Origin: Blattamonas nauphoetae | Lineage: Eukaryota; Preaxostyla; Oxymonadida | DNA length: 64,000 bases | Reading direction: 5' to 3' | NCBI GenBank assembly: GCA_033064195.1 | Contig: JARBJD010000058.1 | Location: 62,001-126,000 of the forward strand | Shown here: piece by piece, positions 56,201-64,000 of the stretch | Position numbering within the stretch: the stretch's first letter is position 1 | Layout: each line of letters opens with the position of its first letter | Notes under the pieces: generated by a model | Seen by the model: only the letters and a program-made list of their open reading frames with translations | What the model was told of the DNA's origin: nothing | Database searches by the model: none | Position numbers and translations under genes: made by a program

Positions 56201-56243
56201 GCGGAAAGATGAACAATAAAGCAATAAAACAAAACACAAACAT
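53220..56243 (-). CDS. Divergent NAT10/Kre33-like protein with degenerate ATPase motifs
   Basis: NAT10/Kre33 acetylates cytidine in 18S rRNA and tRNA using a helicase-like ATPase and a GNAT domain. This 1007-residue single exon keeps the order and length of NAT10 (1025). Matches: ILVNSVANLEPFSILLFVLP (N-terminus), LLAASVPLGYAHSVLLSSSP and HSIRQSMEFLPVQMACQLGL (ATPase), VVRHISSHP with QTGYGKETMRQLSLFFAGK (GNAT acetyl-CoA loop), and the C-terminal FVTDLIPVVTTQLLSAAIP with ALILVSVGLKGWSVDETAKV. The tail is Lys-rich. But Walker A (GRGKSA in human) reads VLSESL here, and the Walker B acids (DEAA) read DSDV. Overall identity appears low for so conserved a protein. The middle is G+C-rich and the first 350 bp A+T-rich. 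Confidence 0.75.
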   Translation of the reverse strand: MFVFCFIALLFIFPPIKLNASLSLDILVNSVANLEPFSILLFVLPTKAKYRQQPALLHILTNIFTITNSFLFHSFEQFSQQTRTLTKSKFSFPPFKTTTKEIEAILAQHSNTAILNTLLPILTNPSQLLSKNPELANGILSSYAAASWTTASKLESLRKFLILYTNLTTHSPLNSSSPLTQPPPTTLLLTSPVLSESLRHVLLAFLLAASVPLGYAHSVLLSSSPHRAHSIFSLVSVLLDTLGYTSPTHYSATTAPAAADGSEQDELVSRFDFYHSIRQSMEFLPVQMACQLGLCDLCVVLDSDVLISDSDFAVSSAEQTIDSSSALEETIRSLLTSSDPKPEQPPAIPSTAWERIQALRKVDVSVVSIDAGGPDGVSIESLRELTELISAKRTKQRTEKAIGVVSTGEADREGEDDGMADSSMKLMEKIASQTESFAAVASQRQAVSTVALSNLPQFTPSDPLLAALQGVFMFSFDLLQSPSLLLDLHFTPPPSLSTLHLITPASHVFLTQSPLLSLPTSTASSAPLVLTDPGQIWQKARQQDAVVSSVHAILTHSRRHQTADTLKLLFSPQSTSAGALQSRTLVFALIGATQHRSSQSASQQVMAVVLVQLMPLDETLRTTLPVPPAHHDSLVAVVRHISSHPSMLQTGYGKETMRQLSLFFAGKLFDAMQSSLVDIASDTLPFIVPASHVRPPPVFTLLSTVPLTDTFSSQHASSDWAVPLTPTAAEGVVQFMRCCEFTPVLVRPSPRHTHSARTEWELILVKGVMEKQEEDDDDDAEFAIISQKQKGGEDEWIVTASSVFCSTLLTQLSFPSLPVSPQLAVTLLDSSLDPHAAHFTGLPIANPRPTPLSVTKLSPHDLHRLYQTAQGSIPLPFVTDLIPVVTTQLLSAAIPTPITQQEALILVSVGLKGWSVDETAKVYGLHPSQVRGKIRVACQRVWEWYEAENKDELQNDEEEPTPLILVHHPAPISEDHQPPMLEKQKRPFIERDPNSKQSSKKSKKIKH

Positions 56244-56937
56244 CTAAGATTAGGAAATTGAATCGTTTTCGTGCAGTTTGTTGTGAGGACGAAGAGTGTT
56301 TTGTGGTGAGTTTGGTGATTTTTAGTTGATCAAAACAATCTTTTGACACCACACTACATATGAGAAATTGTGATTGAATAGAGGAAAAATGAGTTGATAA
56401 TGGAACAGTAATCAGAGATACCGTTTATCTTGCAGTTGATGAAGGAGTATGGTGCATGGCTTAGATTGCTTTGTGAAGACAGATGATAAGTCATGGATCT
56501 GTGGGAAAACATGTGAAAAAAGCAGTTGACAGAGAGAAAAAAGAGATAAAAGTTCAGAAAAAGGAGATAACGAAGAGTAAACAAGCTTTAAGAGAGAGAG
56601 AAGATGAGAAGAGGGGTTGTGGAGATTCTGAGGCGTTCTTCATACACTTTTGTCTAAAAGTCCAGTTCCAGACACCCCAAATAAAATTTTCCATTTTCGT
56701 TCAGAATGTTGTGTGATTGAATCCTTCAGAGAGAGGTTTCGAGACGAATCACTCATGTCAATCCACTCTGGGTCGATCGATCGAATGTGTGAGAAAGTCG
56801 GACAAAGACTGGAGAAAGCATGTGCACGTGTCGACAATGACCTTTTTTGGGAGATAGTTAAAGAAAGAACTCTGGAAAATGGCGAGATTATGTGTTGATG
56901 TTGATCGTCCCATAGATTCGATTGAATCGTCTGGGCC
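56244..56937. other. 694-bp intergenic region, no supported gene
   Basis: The region lies between the divergent NAT10-like and DRG1 genes. A minus-strand frame of 99 codons (56640-56939, overlapping the first bases of DRG1) has ordinary composition but no recognisable domain. A lysine-rich plus-strand frame at 56483-56716 is purine low complexity. I regard both as chance frames. No RNA gene was recognised. Confidence 0.45.
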
Positions 56938-58296
56938 ATGTCAACAGTTCAGAAAATCAAAGAAATCGAAGAAGAAATGAAGAAAACCCAACACAATAAG
57001 GCCACTAACTTCCATATTGGTCTTCTAAAGGCTAAATTGGCTAAATTGAGACAAGAAATTCTTGATCCACAGAAATCCAGTGGTGGCGGACCTGGAGAAG
57101 GCTTTGACGTCGCAAAAACCGGAGATGCCCGTGTTGGTCTTGTCGGATTCCCATCTGTCGGAAAGTCTACTCTCCTTAACGTCCTAACCAAGTTTGCATT
57201 TCTCCGTTGTTGTTCAGTTCGATTTTCCTTCATATCCATAATATTCCAATCTTCATCTTGCATACTGTAGTACTTACTCCGCCGTTGCTGCTTACGAGTT
57301 CACAACTCTCACCTGTGTTCCTGGAGTCATCCGTTACAAAGGATCCAAAATTCAAGTTTGATTCGATTTCTTTTCATTCCTGCAGCTTCTCGATCTTCCT
57401 GGTATCATCGAAGGTGCTCGATACGGCAAGGGTCGTGGTCGTCAGGTTATTGCAGTCGCTCGAACATGTTCGCTCATCCTCATCGTTCTTGATGCTCTAT
57501 CGCCACTCACCCACAAAAGGATCATCGAAGTTGCTTCCTTTCTTTTGTGTTTATGTTTCGTTAGACTGAGTTGGAAGGATTCGGAATCCGCCTCAACAAA
57601 AAGCCGCCACACATCAACATGAAGAAGAAGGACAAGGGTGGAATCACTATTGCAACGACAGTGAAGCTCACAAATCTCGACGAAGACACAATCCGTGCCA
57701 TTTGCGCCGAATACAGGGTCTGCGTTCACATCCTCCAAATCACCTCTCTTCCTTATCCCAGATTCGCAGTGCCGATTTCAACTTCCATTGCGATGCCACC
57801 GCCGATGACCTGATCGACGTCATTGAAGGCAACCGCATCTACATCCCCTGCATCTACGTGCTGAACAAGATCGACCAGCTGACCATCGAAGCTCTCGACA
57901 TCCTTGCCAGGACGCCCCACTGCTGCCCCATCTCGGCCCATCTCCAGTGGAACCTCGACGATCTCTTGGAAATGATGTGGAAATATCTCAACCTTCTTCG
58001 AATGTCTGCTCTCCTTCTTTCTCATCGTCCTCTGCCCAGCTACACAAAGCCCGTTGGTCAAGTGCCTGATTATACCGCTCCTGTCATTATGTCTGCCACA
58101 AATCCAACGGTGGAGAACTTCTGCAACAAGATCCACAAGGCAATCATGCCACAATTCAAATAGTCTGGCTTTCTTCGTCCCATCATCTTATTCTAGTGCT
58201 CTTGTGTGGGGAACCTCCGTCAAGTTCAATCCACAGCATGTTGGAAAGGACCATCTCCTCGAGGATGAGGATATTGTGCAGATTGTCAAAAATTGA
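56938..58296 (+). CDS. DRG1: Developmentally regulated GTP-binding protein 1 (DRG1/Rbg1)
   Basis: DRG1 is an Obg-like GTPase associated with translating ribosomes. Seven exons (56938-57191, 57271-57355, 57386-57529, 57565-57717, 57762-58003, 58040-58162, 58197-58296) give 366 residues, one fewer than human. G1 is [10 protein letters not shown]2/G3 lie in [11 protein letters not shown] and [21 protein letters not shown]4 is NKID in [16 protein letters not shown], and G5 is SAH. The C-terminal TGS domain is intact: [17 protein letters not shown] and the end [14 protein letters not shown]. Introns are 79, 30, 35, 44, 36 and 34 nt. The very high conservation makes this a good calibrator of intron structure in this genome. 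Confidence 0.96.
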
Positions 58297-58559
58297 TGAA
58301 AACATACTCATCGGAACATTTCACTTTGGTCAGTTATGTTTTCAGACATCATTTCCACAACAGTCTTGCAATTCTCAGCGTGAAAAGTGAAAGACAAGGA
58401 AGATGCGTCGCTAAAAGCAAAAAATCAATTCTCTTGTCGCTTATCACATCTCCTCTGGACAATCAAGTCCTCCTTGATTTATTTGTCCATGATGAACAGG
58501 ATGAGGATGTGTAGTTCATCTGTGGACATTTCTGTCATTGGTGTGGATCGATTAGACGA

Positions 58560-60190
58560 TCAGATCAAATCAATGGCAGCATCGAGATTATCGTTTGCCG
58601 CAGTAAGAGCTTGAATAGCCCGATCACGATCAACCCCCATATCGAGGAGAGACTGAAGGTTTTGTTCACTGTAGGTGAGCTGGGGGATGAGATTGATGGG
58701 TGCTGATTTTTTCTGGGCGACAGGAGGATCTGGTGTGTAACCCAACGGGGTTTTCTCATCAAGCATTGACTGAATGAGTTTCGTTTGGAGAAAAGGATGA
58801 TAATAAAGGGAAACGGACAGTTTTCGTTTGCTGCTCGGTGAGGAATGGAAGAGATTCTCCTCCAATGCGAATGACGTTCTGATCAAGATCAATGACACAC
58901 TACTCAGTCAAAGGTAAGCGAAAGACGTCAAGGAATGGACAAGCATACGCGATGTCTTCTCAGCATATCCAGACCAAGCAGGCAATCAACTGGCCCGCCT
59001 TCCAACACCATGAAGCTTGTTGTGTATAACTTGGTGCCAATCTGATGATGTGAGCGAGGATATTGGACATACTTTGAGTGGGACAGCGTGGATTCTGCCA
59101 ACTGATTCCGCAGTTCCAACACCGACTGCTCGACCTTTGACAGACTTGTCGATCAAATGGCCGATTCTATGATGGGAATTATGATGCCCGATAAGAGAGC
59201 ATACCCGCAATGATCGCAAAGTGTTCGAGATATCACTGTAATCTGAGCCCCTGAATCAACAAACACCTGAACCGGCCGACCGTTAATCTCCACGGGAATA
59301 TAGAGCATATGCACGCTGACAAAGGACTGGAGGAAAAAGAGAAGCTATAGCTCAGAGAATCGAGAAATACCTCTGGTATCTCCTCCATTGCTTTTTCAAA
59401 ATTCTCCTTGATAGCTATTCTGTGAATATTTGCCATAATGGCAGTCTGGGCTTCAACGCTGTTTGGATTTGCATCGATCATTCGCTGATGACGATAACAG
59501 ACAATTTGAGTATGAACGACTCACACCTGTCTTTGTTGGAGTTTATGGTAGACTTTCATCTTATGGTTGTACACTTCCATCAGATAAAGATCCACAACAT
59601 CAGTATCTCCTATTTGCACCGCTTGATAGATATCGGGCCGGCTTTGTTGAAGCAAATTTGACGCCACAGGATCGCTTCGAATGTAAGCAATGTACGTCTC
59701 TGGTTCCATTTTGGTCGGTCGGACAATAGGTTGTCCAATAGGGATATGATCTATTGTCACGTCATCTGTCTTTGACGAAGTGTCCTTTGATTTTGGTTGT
59801 GCTGGTGTGACATCCAAAGTTGGATTGCCAGAAGGTTGAGGAGACACTGGAGGATCAAGTAACGAAGTTTTATTTGGTTGATTTCTGAAAATGTGGAATT
59901 GCAATCAGTACAGACTTTAGTGTGGCTTTCAGTTGTAGTGGCCGTTTGTTGGATATACCTGTTGGTTCGAGGTGACATGGGTGAAATAAGTAAAGAAAAA
60001 TACTTCCGATTCGTTGTGAGTCAGATAAATCTCGCCCTTCGCATGACAGAGAGAGATCTTGTGGATTCACATCAAGGAGTTGAGCAACCTTCTTCCGAAA
60101 GTCTCCCAGTGATCCATTTGAAGAAAACGGAATAGGAAGAGTTTGTGATGTGTGTTCGACTGTTAATTCAATCTGAAAAGCAGCAGACAT
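58560..60190 (-). CDS. DDI1: DDI1-like ubiquitin shuttle protease (UBL - aspartyl protease - UBA)
   Basis: DDI1 proteins are host aspartyl proteases that cleave heavily ubiquitinated substrates and shuttle to the proteasome. Nine exons (60004-60190, 59916-59958, 59527-59884, 59371-59484, 59205-59326, 59073-59166, 58949-59041, 58819-58899, 58560-58769) give 433 residues. The UBL spans about residues 1-75. The HDD-like helices include IRSDPVASNLLQQSRPDIYQ. The protease has INGRPVQVFVDSGAQITVIS, with catalytic DSGA, then VGTAESVGRIHAVPLK and CLLGLDMLRRH. The UBA ends the protein: NLQSLLDMGVDRDRAIQAL, ANDNLDAAIDLI. All three domains are intact. Introns are 31-49 nt. Confidence 0.94.
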
Positions 60191-60333
60191 ATTAATATTG
60201 GGGAGATCGAATCATGATCACCTGGTAGGATATGGATATCCAACAATTTATCAGAGTATTCTTGATGTAAATTGAATTATTTCATGATTTCAAGTTTATC
60301 CGTTCATTCGAAATGTGATGCAAAGAGAAAGAC

Positions 60334-61204
60334 TCAACACTGTCTAGAGAGCGACGAAATGTTCCAAGCTCTTTGGTTGAGTGTGGCTTTCGTGTAGAAT
60401 CGTACATTTGCAGTGTAATGCCCACCTCGAGCAGACAGGACCCTCGCCTCGAGAAGATCGAAGAGGCCGTCCTGAATGAGCTCAGAGAGCCAGCGAGACA
60501 ACCCCGCGTGTGCAGACATGTCTTGAAGGGTGTCGAGGATGAGGGTCCACAGGTCTTTCACGATTCCGGCACTGTTTACATCGGCGTGTTCGTCCTGGAG
60601 TTGTGAGCAAACCCACTGTGATGTGTTGATGTCTAAAATGGCTTGCAGTGTCAGAGGGTGGTGGAAGGCAATTTTGGCAAGGTGAAAAGCAATAAAAATA
60701 AGGGACGAACGAAGAGTGGCAGAATGGAAGTGAAATTGTTGCTTCGAGATTGTTTGGAGATACAAAATGGAAGGAAGGACAATTTGGTGATAAAGGTTAT
60801 AGTTTATCCAGTTCATCCCATCCTTCACAGGCAAGCTAAGCTGGAAAAACGCCGGAGAGAAGTAGAGCTGTTCTTGAAGACGGTTGTCCATTGAATACAA
60901 TGAGAGAAAGGAAATCAAGTGCTGACTGTTGGACATCAAAGTCGGGAAAAGAGAGGCAGAAAGACATGACCTCAAAGAATGGAAGGTGAATGCGCTCAGA
61001 GGGAGTATCGGTGGAGAGAAGGTCATCAACGGAAACATTGGCGCCTTGAATCTTTTTCCTCAAAAGGTGATGGCATTTCAGAATCTGACGTTTGGAGTGA
61101 GTAAAGGTTGTGAAATTGCTGGATATATCTTTTTTCAATTGAGACGAGAGTTTGGAGGAGAGATGGGATCGTTGATTTGCGATATGGAGTGCGTGGTTCG
61201 CCAA
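60334..61204 (-). CDS. Helical (ARM-like) protein, family unknown
   Basis: Exons 60899-61204 and 60334-60840 flank a 58-nt intron and give 270 residues. The N-terminus is polar and Lys/Ser-rich (HLSSKLSSQLKKDISSNF, SKRQILKCHHLLRKKIQ), and the remainder is hydrophobic helices (FFEVMSFCLSFPDFDVQQSA, SSLIFIAFHLAKIAFHHPLT, LSRWLSELIQDGLFDLLEA), looking like an ARM/HEAT fold. No motif places it in a family. It is divergent from the two-RRM gene across 138 bp. Confidence 0.6.
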
Positions 61205-61342
61205 AATATGACCGTGAAACAGTCAAAGAGCTTGTCCATGTCCCCATTTCTGGAACAACTCGCGATGTGAAGATGAAGAAATGTGATGAGTGCTGATCCA
61301 TACCCTCAACTGTTTTTTATTTTTCCACCACAGTCGGCTTTG

Positions 61343-61948
61343 ATGACCAGACTTTATTGTGGGAATCTTCCATTCACTGTAACAGCTGAAGATCTGAGTG
61401 AACGCTTTTCGGCTGTTGGACAAGTCACAAACGTCTCCATCGCATCCAGATTCCGAAAGTCGTTGGGATTTGGTTTTGTTGAAATGGCGAATGAAGACGA
61501 TGCATTAAATGCAATGAAACAATTAAATAATACTGAAATTGAAGGACGCGTTATCAACGTTGAACTTTCACGTTCGACAGATGATCAACGTGGAACATCT
61601 TCGACACAACCAACCCATAGGCATCGACCAACACACCAAAAAGGAAATAAATCAAGATATCCTCGACGGGGTGTGATTGATCCTAACACACCACTCTCAG
61701 AAACGGGCATTCATGTCAAGAATCTTCCGTGGACAATCACGGAGGAGGAATTGAGAAACGCCTTCCCTGGGTGTAAAGTCGCCGAGATTGTAATTGCTAA
61801 AACACATACCAACCGAGTGATCGGATATGGATTTGTGTACTTCGAAAATTCAGAAGAAATGCAGAAAGGGCTGGAGATTGGCCAGAATCTCACCATCAAA
61901 GATCGCCTGATCACTTGCTCACGTGCATTTCTTCGGGATGCTGATTAA
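61343..61948 (+). CDS. Two-RRM RNA-binding protein
   Basis: A single exon of 201 residues. RRM1 has RNP2 LYCGNLPF and RNP1 LGFGFVEM; RRM2 has RNP2 IHVKNLPW and RNP1 IGYGFVYF. A basic Arg/Ser/Thr-rich linker (HRHRPTHQKGNKSRYPRRG) joins them. The structure resembles small hnRNP or chloroplast-type cp31 proteins, but with no clear orthologue. An in-frame upstream ATG at 61283 would add 20 residues that look like non-coding pyrimidine sequence, so 61343 is preferred. Confidence 0.85.
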   Translation: MTRLYCGNLPFTVTAEDLSERFSAVGQVTNVSIASRFRKSLGFGFVEMANEDDALNAMKQLNNTEIEGRVINVELSRSTDDQRGTSSTQPTHRHRPTHQKGNKSRYPRRGVIDPNTPLSETGIHVKNLPWTITEEELRNAFPGCKVAEIVIAKTHTNRVIGYGFVYFENSEEMQKGLEIGQNLTIKDRLITCSRAFLRDAD

Positions 61949-62077
61949 CTGTCTTCTCACTGCGCTTCTTCAAGAGCCTTCGTTATCTCTTCTTTTTCTG
62001 ACATCCTCCTTTTGAAACATAAATAGAGCCCGTTTCTCAATTTATCGTTCGACTGACTTTGGTTTTCATTTCACACA

Positions 62078-63257
62078 ATGAACACGTTGACCGTTTTCGG
62101 AACTCCAACACGGAAACTCCTGAAGATAGAAGTTTTTCGTCCTTTCAGCTCATCTGCTAGAAATCCTTCACAAAAATCGGACTATTCGTTTTTGTGGTTT
62201 CATTTCGTATCCTATATCGAGGAAAGGAGACGTTTTTCTCGATTCGGTCCATAACGAATTGTTTGTTGAATCAAAAAACGAAATTCCTGGGTAGTATTCC
62301 TCAATATGGTATATTTACTCGATTTTATAATCTTCCTAGAACCCATCAGCTTTACCGCACCTTCTTGGGATATCCTGTACACCTCTGAGAGACATCAACA
62401 CCGCACCACCTGAATTCCAAACTAGGGAAAAGAAATTGAGGTTTTATTCTTTTCGTTCGATTATTTGCTCTCGTAGCTATATTTTAAAGCTGTGTAACGA
62501 CCTCATCATGCTCCCTGGAGGCTTTATTTACTTAAATTTAATCCCAGAGACAGAACCGTATTACCAAGAGTATATCGATACAGTAGCCCATCCGATGGCG
62601 TTTAATCCCCTCCGTGCATCACTTCGGAATCCAAAATCTGAGATCTCTGTTGAGGAAGCCCTCAAAAATCTCGCCCTCATCTTCACCAACAGTTATCTCT
62701 TTAATTACACAAGTGACTTCGCTTATGTTGCGGCACACTACATGCAATACCGATCCGTGATGAGGCTTGTGAATTCGGGTCTCTTTACAGAAGCAGAAAT
62801 CAAACTTGTTGCCTCGTCAGCCAACTGGAAGGGTACCCCACAGGCGGAGCCTCAGTCCAGCCTAAAGACAGAAACGGTGCAACAAACGGGTGATGAGCCA
62901 AGTGCTCAGGACGATCCCTCTGAAGATGAGGAGGAAAGCGAAGAATCGTCTCTCCCGGAACAAGTGCCCATCATCCCGTACGAATGGCCAGAAGAGCCCA
63001 ATCTTGACGAAATTCTTGAGCGTAGTGAAGGTGATGATGTTCCCCTCTCTTGGGATGAAAGGGAGGAGGTCATGGACCTCTTCGCAAAAACAAAAGCTTC
63101 GTACCATCCACTTTGTGTTGCATTCCTCCAACTCACGTCTTCTCATCTTTCGATTCCATCAACACAACTTGGCCATGGACGCCATTTTGATGTTGATGAC
63201 CTTCCAGTCGTGATTCAGAGAGCATTGTTAACATTCCTCCGAAAAGCGACGATTTGA
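62078..63257 (+). CDS. Bromodomain protein
   Basis: Bromodomains read acetyl-lysine on histones. Exons 62078-62187, 62222-62290, 62350-62376, 62426-62440 and 62477-63257 give 333 residues. Exons 3 and 4 are only 27 and 15 nt. The bromodomain helices are recognisable: WDILEKKLSYILKLCNDLIM, ETEPYYQEYIDTVAHPMAFN (the Tyr-Tyr and His-Pro-Met of the ZA loop) and IFTNSYLFNYTSDFAYVAA, with the Asn of the binding pocket. After it come an acidic Ser/Glu linker and a C-terminal helical segment (REEVMDLFAKTKASYHPLCV), perhaps an NET-like domain (inference). The 5' exons were chosen because they are the only GT-AG path that I found that keeps the frame. Confidence 0.82.
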
Positions 63258-63497
63258 TTTGTCTTGTTTACCCATTTCATTGATTGAAACATTTCTCGAT
63301 TGATCATATCACAAGGACCAAGAGGGAATCCAGTATTCATCTGTGTGTCGTAACCGATGATATATTGAGATTGAAGCGTAAGATAATGAGAGTCAATGAT
63401 GCCCCACTCTCAGAAAGATCAGCAGTGAACAGGATAGATCTCAATATCTCATAGAAACGATGACATGTGGAAATGAAGGAAAAAGAAGACAAAATGG

Positions 63498-64000
63498 TCA
63501 TAAATCCATCGAAAAAAGAGATGCAAGTGTGGACGAGTCTGGATTCTCTCCATAGTCGGCATATTGCATCAGAGTCTCATCAATTGCCTGGTTGTCCTCG
63601 ATCTCTTCGAGAAAATCGATAACCTGCAAGATCGGCATTCTGCGTTCTGGTTCATGTGCCCAGCATCGTTCAATGAGATTCATGACGTCAGAATCTGGAA
63701 TAAGAGTGAGAGAGGGACGGTCACCATTCTGAATGTATCGTTCTGCTTCAACCGCAGAAAGATGTGACCAAGGCACTTCTTCCGTCACCATTTCCCACAT
63801 AATCATCCCAAAACTGAATACTCCACTTGCAACAGTTGGCGGTTCCCCTCGTCCTACTTCAGGGGCCCTCCATCGAACGCTTTCAAAACCTCCATCAATT
63901 AGTGTGACACATTCTCCATCTGTAAACTGTTTCTGATAAAGTGGCTTGTGATTTTGCTTTTTTGTGCGTTGGTATTCATCATAGTATGTGTCAGGAGGCG
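63498..64000 (-). CDS. C-terminal part of a protein kinase-like protein, cut by the window edge
   Basis: The frame is open from the right edge to a stop at 63498, about 167 codons. It shows the C-lobe of a TKL/Tyr-kinase-like fold: SVRWRAPEV (the APE motif), SFGMIMWEMVTEEVPW (helix F), NLIERCWAHEPERRMPI (the Cys-Trp and arginine of helix H-I), and a short tail. The start of helix F, normally Asp-Val-x-Ser-Phe-Gly, reads GVFSFG, so the conserved Asp is missing. The N-lobe and catalytic loop lie outside the window, so activity cannot be judged. It is convergent with the bromodomain gene. Confidence 0.88.
   Translation of the reverse strand, partial: PPDTYYDEYQRTKKQNHKPLYQKQFTDGECVTLIDGGFESVRWRAPEVGRGEPPTVASGVFSFGMIMWEMVTEEVPWSHLSAVEAERYIQNGDRPSLTLIPDSDVMNLIERCWAHEPERRMPILQVIDFLEEIEDNQAIDETLMQYADYGENPDSSTLASLFSMDL

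Noticed and set aside
59205-59326. Retroviral-type aspartyl protease motif (DSGA) as a possible retroelement
   Set aside because: It lies in a nine-exon host gene with intact N-terminal UBL and C-terminal UBA domains, i.e. DDI1; no reverse transcriptase or repeats nearby.

Overview
This is nuclear DNA of a microbial eukaryote with a compact, intron-bearing genome. The content is housekeeping genes: SPT5, GAR1, RPA32, the DNA polymerase epsilon catalytic subunit, importin beta-1, COG2, Sec61 beta, DRG1, DDI1 and UTP11. The introns are mostly 29-110 nt, with GT donors and pyrimidine-rich AG acceptors. TAA, TAG and TGA all act as stops. Intergenic gaps are often below 200 bp, and divergent pairs share gaps of 40-90 bp. 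I see no operons, bacterial signals or viral genes. A lineage cannot be proved from the sequence. A metamonad/oxymonad-like protist is my best guess (low confidence), based on the tiny introns and a giant Tmc-like multi-pass membrane protein.

Layout. 1-5.7 kb: a gene cut by the left edge (minus), SPT5, a TatD nuclease, a small membrane protein and GAR1. 5.9-18.5 kb: a HEAT-like protein, the giant 1983-residue membrane protein, HGH1 and RPA32. 18.5-25.9 kb: an accessory island with a tRNA-Glu, fragmentary or unrecognised small genes and at least five related inverted-repeat (MITE-like) elements, two of them inserted side by side within a third. 25.9-33.5 kb: POLE. 33.5-41.4 kb: a TBC1D31-like protein without its WD40 half, a PROPPIN-like propeller, a Qb-SNARE, an ML-domain lipid-binding protein and COG2. 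41.4-51.3 kb: a DEAD-box helicase, a TPR protein, importin beta-1, UTP11 and an OTU deubiquitinase. 51.5-58.3 kb: a minimal Sec61 beta, a three-RRM protein, a degenerate NAT10/Kre33-like protein and DRG1. 58.5-64 kb: DDI1, an ARM-like protein, a two-RRM protein, a bromodomain protein and a kinase cut by the right edge.

Themes. Neighbours are not functionally clustered, but three processes recur: ribosome biogenesis and RNA work (GAR1, UTP11, NAT10-like, DEAD-box, RRM proteins), vesicle traffic (SNARE, COG2, TBC, Sec61 beta) and replication (POLE, RPA32). Exon joins were chosen so that the frame stays open, GT-AG ends are present and protein-family matches continue across the junction. In almost every multi-exon gene the summed exon length is divisible by three, an independent check. 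Base composition varies within genes: long genes have G+C-rich interiors and A+T-rich ends, and in several of them the introns are crowded into the A+T-rich 5' part.
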